From Candidatus Schekmanbacteria bacterium (lineage in GTDB: Bacteria > CSSED10-310 > JACPHN01): DNA of 64,000 nt. The translations under genes were made by a program, and so were the position numbers. The DNA is taken from the NCBI GenBank assembly GCA_016188575.1, contig JACPHN010000216.1, positions 24,579 to 88,578 of the forward strand, read 5' to 3'. This document shows positions 53,836-62,257 of the stretch, one piece after another (the stretch's first letter is position 1; each line of letters starts with the position of its first letter). Under the pieces are notes generated by a model that was not told the origin of the DNA, did no database searches, and saw only the letters and a list, made by a program, of their open reading frames with translations.

Positions 53836-54373
53836 CTTTCCAAATCTCCAGGGGCGATCGGATCTCCAGCATCGGATAGCCTGCACGAAGATTGACCGCG
53901 TTGAATCCGTGGATGCGATCCAGGTTGACGATATGCCGGAAGTTCCAGCTCACCAGAACGTCGACCCTCGCCACTGTGGCGACGGCAATGTGCTGCGCGT
54001 CCGCGAGCATTCGCCGCGACACGACCGCTTGCTTGATGTACTGCTCCGCCAGTGCTTCAGACTCGGCGTCCTGATGGACCAGCTCCATGCACTCCCTCGG
54101 CAGGTTTTCGATGACCTTGCGAACCTCCGGCGGCGCGGAGGCAAGCTCAGCCAAGGTGGTGTCCGAGATCACGAGCACCGCGTCTCCTGCACGGCTGCGG
54201 TCGAACAGCCGGATCGAGGGCGTTCGAAACTCGTCATCGAGACAGCCGCCGATCACAGAGGTGTCGACGTAGACGCGGATTGCTCTCCCCGAACCAGACA
54301 TACCAGCATCCTACCTCTCGGACCCTTGCAGGCAACCCACGAAGGTTCCCGGCCTTGCGTGGATCACTCGGCC

Positions 54374-54434
54374 GCCCAACGTATGCTTCACCTGGCGGCG
54401 CGCAGCGACGCTCAGGTGGAAGCACTGGTTCTGC
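54374..54434 (-). other. attC-like integron site with a non-canonical core
   Basis: 61 bases from GCCCAAC (54374-54380) to GTTCTGC (54428-54434). The arms GCTTCACCTG and CAGGTGGAAGC pair with an unpaired G. The right core departs from GTTRRRY in the same way as in the composite clusters at 55085 and 55890. Confidence 0.75.
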
Positions 54435-54813
54435 CCCGGTCTTTCTCCTCACCTTCCAAAGTCGTGGGACCGCCAAGAATCCACCGGCTGATCCGCATGC
54501 GGATAGTCGCGAGGCGTCCTTCGCCTACCTGGCCGATAGTGCCTTGAAGTGCCTCGGGGGCGACGACAGCAAGACGAGTAACGCGAACGAGGCTCGTCGC
54601 TTTCAGCCCTGTGGCAGAGAAATCCGGGTCGCTGTCGCGGATGATAACATCGGTGCCCGCGACCTCTTGATGCAGTCGCGTGGAGACCATACAGATGAGC
54701 CAGTCATCGTATCGCCCAGGTAGCCGCCGGACTAAAACAGCCGGACGAAGCCCACGCCCCACCTGATCGGTCTGAGGAAATCGGAAGAGAACAATCTGAC
54801 CTTCCAGAATCAC
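54412..54813 (-). CDS. MazF/PemK-like toxin (cassette gene)
   Basis: 133 residues from the GTG at 54813, which overlaps the antitoxin stop (GTGA). EGQIVLFRFPQTDQ, GRGLRPAVLVRRLPGRYDDWLICMVSTRL and SATGLKATSLVRVTRLAVV follow the MazF-like plug with the conserved RP and S/T positions. These toxins cut mRNA. The last 19 residues run into the attC and vary between cassettes. Confidence 0.75.
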   Translation of the reverse strand: MILEGQIVLFRFPQTDQVGRGLRPAVLVRRLPGRYDDWLICMVSTRLHQEVAGTDVIIRDSDPDFSATGLKATSLVRVTRLAVVAPEALQGTIGQVGEGRLATIRMRISRWILGGPTTLEGEEKDRGRTSAST

Positions 54814-55034
54814 CTGAATGATTCCTTGAGATCGGCTTCGGTGTAGGGAGTCTCTTCCCCCTCCATCCCGCGCATGGCCGAGGTGAGCGAAAAACCAGAC
54901 CAGGCAAGTTCCTCCTCGCGCATGGCGCACTCGTCGCGCCGGGACTGGATAAACTCGACAAAATCAAGTACCTCTCTTTGCGCGGAGTCCGGCAGCGATT
55001 TCAACCGCCGGATGATCGCTTCGGTTGTCGTCAT
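54810..55034 (-). CDS. DUF2281-like antitoxin
   Basis: 74 residues from the ATG at 55034 with GGAGG eight bases upstream. IIRRLKSLPDSAQREVLDFVEFIQSR is typical of DUF2281; the C-terminal part (GMEGEETPYTEADLKESFR) is acidic, as expected for a toxin-neutralising tail. Coupled to the MazF-like gene by a four-base overlap. Confidence 0.8.
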   Translation of the reverse strand: MTTTEAIIRRLKSLPDSAQREVLDFVEFIQSRRDECAMREEELAWSGFSLTSAMRGMEGEETPYTEADLKESFR

Positions 55035-55084
55035 GGTAATCACCTCCACGGGATAACCTACCACACTAGTCTCGACATTTCAAA

Positions 55085-55294
55085 GGCAGAACGGGGCGCC
55101 GGGTCAGCGGCAGCGCTCGAAGGTAGTTCACTACCGCAGGGCGCTGTCCGCTGCACCCGGTGGTTCTGCCGCGCGAATCAGCGCGGCGGAACCACCGGGC
55201 GATGCCTGGCGCCCCGTTCTTCCGACGCGCAGCGTCGGAAGAACGACGCAAATGAGCGGCGGCGTCAGTCGTCCGCTCGATTTGCTTGTTAGGT
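55085..55294 (-). repeat. Composite attC-like hairpin cluster U1
   Basis: 210 bases made of consecutive hairpins. A 93 kDa-type gene is absent. Parts: GGCAGAAC...GTTCTGCC (55085-55170, arms GGTCAGCGGCAGC and GCTGTCCGCTGCACC), a middle palindrome (55163-55218), a perfect 13-base stem GTTCTTCCGACGC/GCGTCGGAAGAAC (55216-55244), and a last attC-like unit ending with canonical GTTAGGT (55288-55294). The same units recur at 55890 and 62675. Confidence 0.75.
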
Positions 55295-55341
55295 GCGCTC
55301 AATCGCAATATCATGATGCCGGTTGCCCTTCAGGAGGACTT

Positions 55342-55581
55342 ATGGCCACGGAAACTTTGCGTAGGCTTCGTTCGGAGGCGCTGACGCTGCCCGAGGCAGA
55401 GCGCGCTGAGTTGGCGCACGAACTCGTCAAGAGCCTGGATGCTCCCGCCGACGCCGACGCCGCTGATGCATGGGATAAGGAAATTCTGCGCCGGCTTGCA
55501 GAGATTGATTCCGGTACCGCGAAATTTATCGATCGAGACGAATTCCGGCGACGGATGAAGGCACGGCTTGGCGACCGGTAG
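55342..55581 (+). CDS. Addiction-module antitoxin (cassette gene, opposite strand)
   Basis: 79 residues with AGGAGG five bases before the ATG at 55342. LRSEALTLPEAERAELAHELVKSLD and a WDKEILRRLAEIDSG region match the short addiction-module component family that pairs with ParE-like toxins. It runs against the orientation of all other array genes; its toxin follows with a one-base overlap. Confidence 0.82.
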   Translation: MATETLRRLRSEALTLPEAERAELAHELVKSLDAPADADAADAWDKEILRRLAEIDSGTAKFIDRDEFRRRMKARLGDR

Positions 55582-55895
55582 TGCGCCGGATACGAATCCT
55601 TCAAGAAGCCGCTGAAGAAGCGATCGAAGCGGCGGCTTGGTATGAGCGTGAGCGTGCCGGCCTTGGTGTGGAATTCTCGCAAGCCGTCGATGCTGCCATC
55701 GACCTTCTCGAAAAGGAGATCGTCCCCCTCACAAATATGCCCGGTGCAGCGGGTTCGCGCGGGGCCAAAAGACTCGTTCTGAAACGCTTCCCGTACGACA
55801 TCGTTGTGTGGGAGCTTCCCGAAGAAGTTGTCGTTATCGCTGTAGCTCATCACTCTCGACGTCCAGGGTATTGGCGTGGTCGTTTGCGCACCTAA
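55581..55895 (+). CDS. RelE/ParE-family toxin (cassette gene)
   Basis: 104 residues, GTG start. ILQEAAEEAIEAAAWYERERAGLG and FPYDIVVWELPEEVVVIAVAHHSRRPGYW are the family's front helix and beta-sheet with the HHSRRPGYW ending. ParE-type toxins target gyrase or cut mRNA. Its TAA lies inside the ACCTAAC core of the following attC cluster. Confidence 0.88.
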   Translation: MRRIRILQEAAEEAIEAAAWYERERAGLGVEFSQAVDAAIDLLEKEIVPLTNMPGAAGSRGAKRLVLKRFPYDIVVWELPEEVVVIAVAHHSRRPGYWRGRLRT

Positions 55896-56119
55896 CGGGG
55901 CGCCGGGTCAGCGGCAGCACCCGGAGGTAGTTTACTACCGTAGGGCGCTGTCCGCTGCACCCGGTTGTTCTGCCGCGCGGATCAGCGCGGCGGAACAGCC
56001 GGGCCTTGCCCGGCGCCCCGTTCTTCCGACGCGTAGCGTCGGAAGAACGTTTGACATGAGCGGCGGCTGAAAGCGGGCGAAGCCCGCTGGAAGACGTCCG
56101 CTCGATGGAAGGGTTGGGC
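55890..56119. repeat. Composite attC-like hairpin cluster U2
   Basis: 230 bases: ACCTAAC (55890-55896) to GTTCTGC (55967-55973), a middle palindrome, the same GTTCTTCCGACGC stem (56020-56048, loop GTA), and a final unit ending GTTGGGC (56113-56119) with arms GAGCGGCGGC and GACGTCCGCTC. Unit order equals that of cluster U1. The GGGGCGCCGGG and CCCGGCGCCCC ends enclose the first two units. Confidence 0.75.
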
Positions 56120-56120
56120 G

Positions 56121-56612
56121 TCATTGCGCCAGGCAGTAACCGTACCAGTACGCGGTAAAGCGCACGTGTTCATCGGATGTCTTGGACTCAGACGAAGGCT
56201 GCAGGTGAGCTTCATCCAACGCTGACAAGTCGGCCTCCTTCTGGAGTTCGACGACGTAGCGGCGGAAACCTACCATCCCGCCCATGCGGTTCCTTCCGTT
56301 AACCTCGCCGCACCAAAATAGCGGCTTGTTGCTCGAAGAATGTTCGTTGCGAAATGAGGCTGATTCAGGGTCAAACATGAGTTGCCTCACCGCTGCTCGT
56401 TGCCGCCCGGCAGGAGAGAGGAGTTCTTCCTTGGCGCGCCGCTCTGTCTCTGTGACAAGCATGGCCGCTCTGCGCTCGGAAATTGCCTGCCAAACGGCCA
56501 GTGCTGCGAGTGTTCCGAGGAATGCCGCCGCCGCAGCCGCGCCGACAAGCTTGGCGTATGTTGCCCACGAGATGCTCTTCTTCGAAACTTGCCGTTGTTC
56601 AGATTGGCCCAT
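56121..56612 (-). CDS. Single-pass membrane protein of unknown function (cassette gene)
   Basis: 163 residues from the ATG at 56612 (GGAG seven bases upstream). One membrane helix at about 22-44 (LVGAAAAAAFLGTLAALAVW), then a soluble domain with FDPESASFRNEHSSS and WCGEVNGRNRMGGMVGFRRYVVE, a motif I have seen in many uncharacterised small proteins of proteobacteria. The stop is adjacent to the GTTGGGC core of U2, as in cassettes. Confidence 0.7.
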   Translation of the reverse strand: MGQSEQRQVSKKSISWATYAKLVGAAAAAAFLGTLAALAVWQAISERRAAMLVTETERRAKEELLSPAGRQRAAVRQLMFDPESASFRNEHSSSNKPLFWCGEVNGRNRMGGMVGFRRYVVELQKEADLSALDEAHLQPSSESKTSDEHVRFTAYWYGYCLAQ

Positions 56613-59600
56613 GCACACACTCCTGCGCTTCCGATGACGCCCAACGTCCCGGTTCAGCGGCGGGCGGCTTCTTTGCCGTGCGCGTCGTTACCGGCTGCCG
56701 CTTGCGTGCCTTCTTCGTCCCAGGCGGTTTCGCATTCTGCTTGAGGTCTGCCTCGGTCAGCACCTCGCACCACGCGTTTGCCTGTTGCTGCTGAGCATCC
56801 GCGAGCCATTGCGGAGGTGATGGCGGATAGGGTCGCAGCTCTCGCTCGCCGAACGCGAACCAGACGACGGCGCGATCGCCCACATAATGCCGGAGCAGAT
56901 CTTCGCGAACGTACAGAACGTCTCCATCGAGTCCGTCGACACCGCTGAGCGTGATCGTGGCCGAGGTTCCGTCGGGGATGAAGTGGTGGAAGACCTGCGG
57001 GGCGCTGCGGAGACCGAACCGAGTAGAGAAGGGTTGGGATGGCACCAGCGCGCTCCCAGCACGGTTCATTTCGCTGTGGTAGCTCTCCCATGCGTAGTCG
57101 TGCGCGAGCACCTCGACCTCCACGTCGCCACCGTCGATGCGAACGTTCTCGCAGTACGCATGTTCCGCGAGCGCCATGAAGGCGAAGTTTGGGTGCCAGG
57201 GAATCTCGCCAGCGAAGACGTAGTGGTCGCTCGGAACGTCACGAGTCCCCCACGGCCGCGTCCCGCTTCTGAGAGCGGACGCCAGTTGCGGTGCGCTCTC
57301 CTTGTCCGTCACCAAGGCAGAGATGAAGGCCCACACCTCACGTCCGAGGACCCGGTCCTCAGCCTTGACGAAGCCGTGGACGGCGACCCACGGACCACGG
57401 TGGTCACCGATCGTGTCCCGGCGAAGGAGACTGCGCGGTACCGACGTGGTGCCCTCTCGTACCCAGCTCTCGTGGCTCTCCATGGTCGGCGACAGCCATA
57501 CCTCGGGAACCGAGGCCTCCCCATCGGTGGGCGGTTTCTCCGGGAATGACGGATCGATGTCGACGTCGGAGAACGGGCGACTCTCGCGTGGGAACAGCCC
57601 CCGCTCCTCGAGTAGTCCGGCGTACGTGAAGAAGCCGATCCAGCCGTACTTCTTACCGTAGCGCTCTGCATGAGGCCGATTCCCACGGCCGCCGTACCGA
57701 TACGCGTCCTCCACGATCCTGCTGTCCAGCGCTTCGAAGGTCGCTGTTCGCCATCCGAGCGCCCACACAACTCCTCGCACGTGGGCCACGGCCGCTTGAT
57801 GGCCCGCATGGTTCATGTCGTAGTTGCCACGGTCGTCGAACAGCCTCCCCAGCGTGTAGTTCTCGAAGTCCATGTTGAGCGTCCGCCCTGCCTCGTCGGC
57901 TCCTACATCGCCGTTGGCGAGGGGCTGGACCGGGGCAGGCGTGGCAAACGACCACGTGTCTCGCAAAGTGTCGGGGAGTGAGGACGCATAGAACTTCGCC
58001 GAGAACGCGACGATGCCCCGTACGTAGAGCCGCGCGAGGTAATGGTGCGTCGGAGCGGTTGCCGACGCCCCCACGAGCACTGCTGCAAGCTGCTCGAGAA
58101 ACGGGTTCAGGTAGGTTGCGAAGTCCGCGTCTGCATCCTGGTGGCTCATCACGACGCCGTACGACGCTGCGAGCATGCGCTCACCCACGTAGACGTCATT
58201 CACGGCCAGCGAGTCGATGGTCAATTCGAAGAGCCCTTCGGGATCGACGCGTCCGAACCAATAGAGCGCGCGCGTCGCTTGGTCCCGCAACCGCCGGACC
58301 GTGCTCGTGAGCGTCCAGATCACCCAGCGGGCACGCAGCCGATCACCCGCGCGCGTTTGCCCCGGCCGCCAGCGCCGCTCGAGGTGCTCGAGGTCGCGGA
58401 GTACTTCGTCTTGGTTCCTTCGAAGCCACTCCGTCCACCGGAGGTCGCGATCCGCAACCCCCATCGTTCGCAACGCTTGGTCCAGCGCCTCAGCGTTCAG
58501 CGGATGGCCTAGCGTGCCTCGTACGTCCCAGAGACGATCGAGAAGCCCGGCGTGTCCTTCGCGCACAAGTTCAAGCAACGCGTCGACAGTCGCCGCGTCG
58601 AGGAAAGCTGGTTCGAGACGGGCTGCCGACCGCAGAGCCCCACCACGCAGCGGCTCGTCAACCAACTGCCAGAGCTGCTTCGAGTGAAATCGTCGAGGGA
58701 GCTGCCCAACCGACGACGACACGACGTCGTCGGCGAGTGGATGGCGGACGTTGTAGTCGCCAGCCAGCAAGGTCGTTGTGGAAGGCTCTCGGATCCACGT
58801 CTCGAAGCCGAGCTGCCCATGCTTCGCGAGCAGCGCGGTGGCAATTAAGTGTCCACCGAGCTGGTCGTACACGGGTACGTACGCACCGTTCCCGTTCGAA
58901 GGCATGCGGAGCAGGACCCCCTCATGCTCCAGCGCACGGACGAGGCTCTGGTCCCACGGGCGCTGCGCGTCACCGAGGACTTGCCGCAGCTCGTCGATGT
59001 CGATGGATCGAGCTCGCGAGTCCCACAGCTTGTTGGCGATGGTCGCCAGCGCCGTGCGCACGTCCTGCGCGAAGTACCGGTGCGTTCGAGGTGCTAGCTC
59101 GGCGACCCGATCGCCTACTTGCTCCAGGTAGCGGTCGAAAAGTGCAGTCAGAGACCCCGGCATCGCGTCGACGCCGACGACCTTGTGCCGCGTCGGATTC
59201 GTGACCTCGCAGAAGAGCCGCAGGGTCAGCGGGTGTCGTAGGAATCCCGGCAACGAGGCATCGGTTGCATCGATCTTCCAGTAGCGGAAGTGCTCACGAA
59301 TTGCATCGACGGCGTCGGCCCCATAGCCGTTGATCTCGACGCGACGCGTTCCATCTGGAAGCGCGTCGCCCACAAATTCGGGCCGCAACGTGCAGACCAG
59401 CAGCACGTACGGATAGCTTGCGAGCGAGGCCTCCAACGAGGCGAGCAAGGGCTTCCATGCCCGTGGATCTTCCGACTCGTTGAGCCCGTCGATGACCACG
59501 GGCAACCGGTGGCGAGCGCGCTGCCCGGCGGCATCTACCGCTGCGAGCAGGGCTTCCATACTCGGAACAGGCTGAGCCGCGACCAACACTCGGCGGGCCA

Positions 59601-60702
59601 AGTCGTCGAGGGTGTGGTTCGCGTGTAGGTCGCGGCCATGCAGCAGCACGCCGTGCGGACGCAAAGCAGCTCCTGCCGTGAGCTGCGCCGCGAGGTGCGT
59701 CTTCCCACAGCCTGCGGGCGCTAGAACCGCGACGACGCGGGACGAAAACGCGATCTCGACATCGCCGAGCAAGCGCACGGTGTCGTGGCATCCGGCGACG
59801 GCGTTCGTCGCGTACAGACCCGCCCGGTGATTTCCAGAACGCAGTCGCCGAGGGGCCGTGGCCACGTCGTGAGGGAGAACGCGTAGCTGTGAGATGAGTT
59901 CGTCGCGAAGGCGGTCGAGATCGCCGCTGCGGATGCCTTCAGCGACCCGGTCAAGGGCGTCCGCAGACTGCCTTGAAATTGTGACCACCCCCGTCAGCAG
60001 CGGCGCAAGCGGTCCAGGTACTGGCGGGGCTGCCTCCACGGCCTGAGCATGCTCGCGGAGCTCCTTTGACAGCACGTGGAGCACATCCCACGATTCAGAC
60101 TCGCCGAGCATGCGACGCAGGTCACGTTCGACTTCGCCGACGTGGTGAACGTCAGGCTGCCACCTCGCGCGAATCGGAGCGACGGCCTGTTCATGCCGCT
60201 CCCGCAGGATGTCCGGCGTCAGCACCAGCTCGCCGAAGTAAGTGCTGCGCAAAACGGCCGCCTGGCCCGCGAGATAGATGTCGACTTCGTCAGCAGTCCA
60301 GAGGTGGAGTGTCATTTTGGATGACAGCTCTTTGAACCACTGTTGGTCCTCTTTGGTCAGCGTGCGACGGGTCCACAACACCCAGTCTGTGAGGCCTGCA
60401 ACGTGAGCCTCCGCCTTGCCGATCCCGTCTTCAATATCACTCCTTCTCGTCGCTCCGAGCGCGCCACTTGGTGGAAGGTCGTACCACTTGCATTGCCAGC
60501 CCCACCAACGGCCAGGATCTCCAAGCGCGTCGCAGTGATGATCGAGCTTGAGATGGAACTCGACGCCCGGCTGGTTCGCGAGGGCACGAAAGACGCCGTA
60601 GCTGCCGAAGTTGCGGCGCACGATGCCCCTGCAGAGCAGCTCGAAGTTCTTCTCGGCGCCCCGTGGCAATCTCGTGAAGGCGTCCCAGTTCAGCGCTGGC
60701 AT
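56599..60702 (-). CDS. Predicted nuclease-STAND NTPase defence-type protein
   Basis: 1367 residues from the ATG at 60702 (CGGAG six bases upstream, 13 bases after the preceding gene). Residues about 1-140 look like a PD-(D/E)XK nuclease: KNFELLCRGIVRRNFG, GVEFHLKL, and WWGWQCKWYDLP as the QxK strand. Around 330 a P-loop NTPase begins: AVLAPAGCGKTHLAAQL (Walker A) and LPVVIDGLNESEDP (Walker B with the STAND-type DGLNE). A helical region and a large C-terminal domain (about 650-1300) with no motif I know follow, perhaps the sensor. The architecture resembles Avs and other STAND defence proteins. The extreme C terminus reads through a decayed attC-like sequence. Confidence 0.75.
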   Translation of the reverse strand: MPALNWDAFTRLPRGAEKNFELLCRGIVRRNFGSYGVFRALANQPGVEFHLKLDHHCDALGDPGRWWGWQCKWYDLPPSGALGATRRSDIEDGIGKAEAHVAGLTDWVLWTRRTLTKEDQQWFKELSSKMTLHLWTADEVDIYLAGQAAVLRSTYFGELVLTPDILRERHEQAVAPIRARWQPDVHHVGEVERDLRRMLGESESWDVLHVLSKELREHAQAVEAAPPVPGPLAPLLTGVVTISRQSADALDRVAEGIRSGDLDRLRDELISQLRVLPHDVATAPRRLRSGNHRAGLYATNAVAGCHDTVRLLGDVEIAFSSRVVAVLAPAGCGKTHLAAQLTAGAALRPHGVLLHGRDLHANHTLDDLARRVLVAAQPVPSMEALLAAVDAAGQRARHRLPVVIDGLNESEDPRAWKPLLASLEASLASYPYVLLVCTLRPEFVGDALPDGTRRVEINGYGADAVDAIREHFRYWKIDATDASLPGFLRHPLTLRLFCEVTNPTRHKVVGVDAMPGSLTALFDRYLEQVGDRVAELAPRTHRYFAQDVRTALATIANKLWDSRARSIDIDELRQVLGDAQRPWDQSLVRALEHEGVLLRMPSNGNGAYVPVYDQLGGHLIATALLAKHGQLGFETWIREPSTTTLLAGDYNVRHPLADDVVSSSVGQLPRRFHSKQLWQLVDEPLRGGALRSAARLEPAFLDAATVDALLELVREGHAGLLDRLWDVRGTLGHPLNAEALDQALRTMGVADRDLRWTEWLRRNQDEVLRDLEHLERRWRPGQTRAGDRLRARWVIWTLTSTVRRLRDQATRALYWFGRVDPEGLFELTIDSLAVNDVYVGERMLAASYGVVMSHQDADADFATYLNPFLEQLAAVLVGASATAPTHHYLARLYVRGIVAFSAKFYASSLPDTLRDTWSFATPAPVQPLANGDVGADEAGRTLNMDFENYTLGRLFDDRGNYDMNHAGHQAAVAHVRGVVWALGWRTATFEALDSRIVEDAYRYGGRGNRPHAERYGKKYGWIGFFTYAGLLEERGLFPRESRPFSDVDIDPSFPEKPPTDGEASVPEVWLSPTMESHESWVREGTTSVPRSLLRRDTIGDHRGPWVAVHGFVKAEDRVLGREVWAFISALVTDKESAPQLASALRSGTRPWGTRDVPSDHYVFAGEIPWHPNFAFMALAEHAYCENVRIDGGDVEVEVLAHDYAWESYHSEMNRAGSALVPSQPFSTRFGLRSAPQVFHHFIPDGTSATITLSGVDGLDGDVLYVREDLLRHYVGDRAVVWFAFGERELRPYPPSPPQWLADAQQQQANAWCEVLTEADLKQNAKPPGTKKARKRQPVTTRTAKKPPAAEPGRWASSEAQECVHGPI
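56639..56645 (-). other. Integron core half-site
   Basis: GCCCAAC, a canonical RYYYAAC core, followed on the plus strand by GTCCCGGTTCAGCGGC, the left arm of the local attC family. I cannot find a matching second core to its right, so the site looks eroded into the end of the STAND gene. Confidence 0.55.
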
Positions 60703-60715
60703 GGCGGCTCCGCGT

Positions 60716-61126
60716 TCAACGCCCTCTCCCGTATTCGGTGTCGGGGTAGTCGTGAGCCGAGTAGACCTCGATACGCGCACCGCGATCGAACATCACCTTG
60801 AGGAAGGCCGAGATGTCGATCTCCTCGGTCGTGAGGATGATCCTACTGGCCTCTACCTTCACGCTGACCTCGTAGAGGAATTGCTCAAGTTCTCGTGGCC
60901 CAATCGACGCGACGTTCAGCTTCCCCAATAGGTCGAGCATCGCATTGCCGTACCTTTCCGAAGGGCTGCCGAGGACGAGCGCTCCCTTGTCTTGGTCTTC
61001 CACGACCTGCTTCGTCAGCGCGTCGATGATCTCCTTGGCCTTCGTCGCTTCGGTGGCGTCCTTGAAATGGCCGATCATCACCAGGTTCGCGGAGTGCTCT
61101 GAGCCATGCTGGTACCAGATCCTCAT
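60716..61126 (-). CDS. Small protein of DUF6375 type
   Basis: 136 residues. MRIWYQHGSEHSANLVMIGHFKDATEATKAKEIID recalls DUF6375 proteins; the name is from memory. It is alpha/beta with a repeated-domain feel (a second half beginning SVKVEASRIILTTEE), no membrane part, no catalytic motif. It overlaps the radical SAM gene at ATGA and is followed closely by the STAND gene, so the three form one operon. It may be a substrate, partner or sensor; nothing decides between these. Confidence 0.65.
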   Translation of the reverse strand: MRIWYQHGSEHSANLVMIGHFKDATEATKAKEIIDALTKQVVEDQDKGALVLGSPSERYGNAMLDLLGKLNVASIGPRELEQFLYEVSVKVEASRIILTTEEIDISAFLKVMFDRGARIEVYSAHDYPDTEYGRGR

Positions 61127-62067
61127 ACGTCGCTCTCCGCGAGTTCGTGGGCGAGTTGATGGAGTGCCTTGAGCACGCCGCCCTCGCCGAGCGGCACGCC
61201 GGTCTCGTGGTACGAGGAAGGTTTGAGCACGCCCATCGCGTCGATGTGCGCGTAAGCACGAAGCCCGCGCTCTTCGACCAGCGGATCGCAGATCGGGAAA
61301 CCGTCGGCGCTCGCCTCGTTGATGCAGAGCTTCAGTGGGTCCCTGTACGATTCGACCCAGCGGCGAAGGCCCTGCAAGGTGCGCGGGGCGACTGCCGGGA
61401 CGCCTCGCACCGGCATCTGCGGGAGCAGCAACAGCTCGCAGGCCCCAGCATCCGCAGCAACGACGGCGGCCTCATCGAGGTCGGGCAGCGTGCGCTCGTT
61501 GATCACGACGTTGACGCCGAAGCGGGAGATGGATCGGACGTGCTTCAGGCGAGCGAGCAGCTCGGGGAAGGAGCGCCGGCGGATTGACTCGTAGGTTGCA
61601 CCGACACCATCCATGCTCACGCGGACGAAGTGGACGCTGCCTCGAAGGCCCTCGGCGAGAACGCCATCGATGTGGTGGCCGTGGGTCGTGAACGACACGG
61701 AGAGCCTGGTCTCGCGCGCCGCGTGCTGACAGAGCCTCACGAAATCTGGGTAGAGCGTGGGTTCACCGCCTCCGAAGCCGACGCCGAGAGCGCCATGGGA
61801 ATCGAACTCCGCCAACCAACGCGTAACGACGTCGAACCGAAGCTCGTCGCGGGACTTCGGGGCGTAGCAGTGAGCGCACGCCAGATCGCAGCGGTTCGTG
61901 AGCGCGATGGATACCTGCCGCGGCGCGCGCGAATGGAGCGAGGCAGGAACAGGGATCTCCTCGATGAGGACATGCAAGCCGGTGGTGCGGTTGAATACGT
62001 GGAGCCCCGCTGGACCGCCGCGCAACTTCCAATGGTCAGCCTGATAGTTGTCCGTCGAGGCTTTCAC
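61123..62067 (-). CDS. Radical SAM enzyme of the nuclease-STAND operon
   Basis: 314 residues from the GTG at 62067 with GGGGAG upstream. The iron-sulfur motif is CDLACAHC (CX3CX2C) in ALTNRCDLACAHCYAPKSRD; FGGGEPTLYP binds SAM; SVSFTTHGHHID and FVRVSMDGVGATYESIR follow. The C-terminal part has SPASM-like layout (ICDPLVEERGLRAYAHIDAMG) but too few cysteines for an auxiliary cluster. It resembles peptide- or protein-modifying radical SAM enzymes rather than viperins. Confidence 0.82.
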   Translation of the reverse strand: MKASTDNYQADHWKLRGGPAGLHVFNRTTGLHVLIEEIPVPASLHSRAPRQVSIALTNRCDLACAHCYAPKSRDELRFDVVTRWLAEFDSHGALGVGFGGGEPTLYPDFVRLCQHAARETRLSVSFTTHGHHIDGVLAEGLRGSVHFVRVSMDGVGATYESIRRRSFPELLARLKHVRSISRFGVNVVINERTLPDLDEAAVVAADAGACELLLLPQMPVRGVPAVAPRTLQGLRRWVESYRDPLKLCINEASADGFPICDPLVEERGLRAYAHIDAMGVLKPSSYHETGVPLGEGGVLKALHQLAHELAESDV

Positions 62068-62134
62068 TACCGTACGACTCCCCTGTTACTTCGTACAGCT
62101 TCCAAAGATCACGTTTCGTCGCTTCATAGATCAC
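62036..62134 (-). CDS. Possible 32-residue peptide before the radical SAM gene
   Basis: From a GTG at 62134 the frame reads VIYEATKRDLWKLYEVTG and ends SLDGQLSG, overlapping the first 32 bases of the radical SAM gene. Composition is protein-like, but the nearest GGAGG is about 20 bases upstream, too far for a normal start. It may be a leader peptide, a RiPP-type precursor, or chance. Confidence 0.25.
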   Translation of the reverse strand: MIYEATKRDLWKLYEVTGESYGSESLDGQLSG

Positions 62135-62165
62135 GCCACAAATGGTGACGCCATGACCTCCGTGC

Positions 62166-62238
62166 CGCTAACGCTGGCCATCACCGGCGGGAATGGAGCG
62201 TAGCGGAATTCCCGTCCGTGTGCATGGCCTTGTTGGAA
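62166..62238 (-). other. attC-like integron site
   Basis: About 73 bases between CGCTAAC (62166-62172) and GTTGGAA (62232-62238). Arms GGCCATCACCGGCGGGAAT and ATTCCCGTCCGTG...GGCC pair with unpaired bases. It follows the stop of the broken cassette gene at 62258 on the minus strand. Confidence 0.75.
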
Positions 62239-62257
62239 GGCAGTTCTTTTTGACGAT

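Noticed and set aside
61123-62067. Prokaryotic viperin
   Set aside because: The cluster motif is CDLACAHC and the surrounding sequence lacks viperin landmarks; it is closer to peptide- or protein-modifying radical SAM enzymes.
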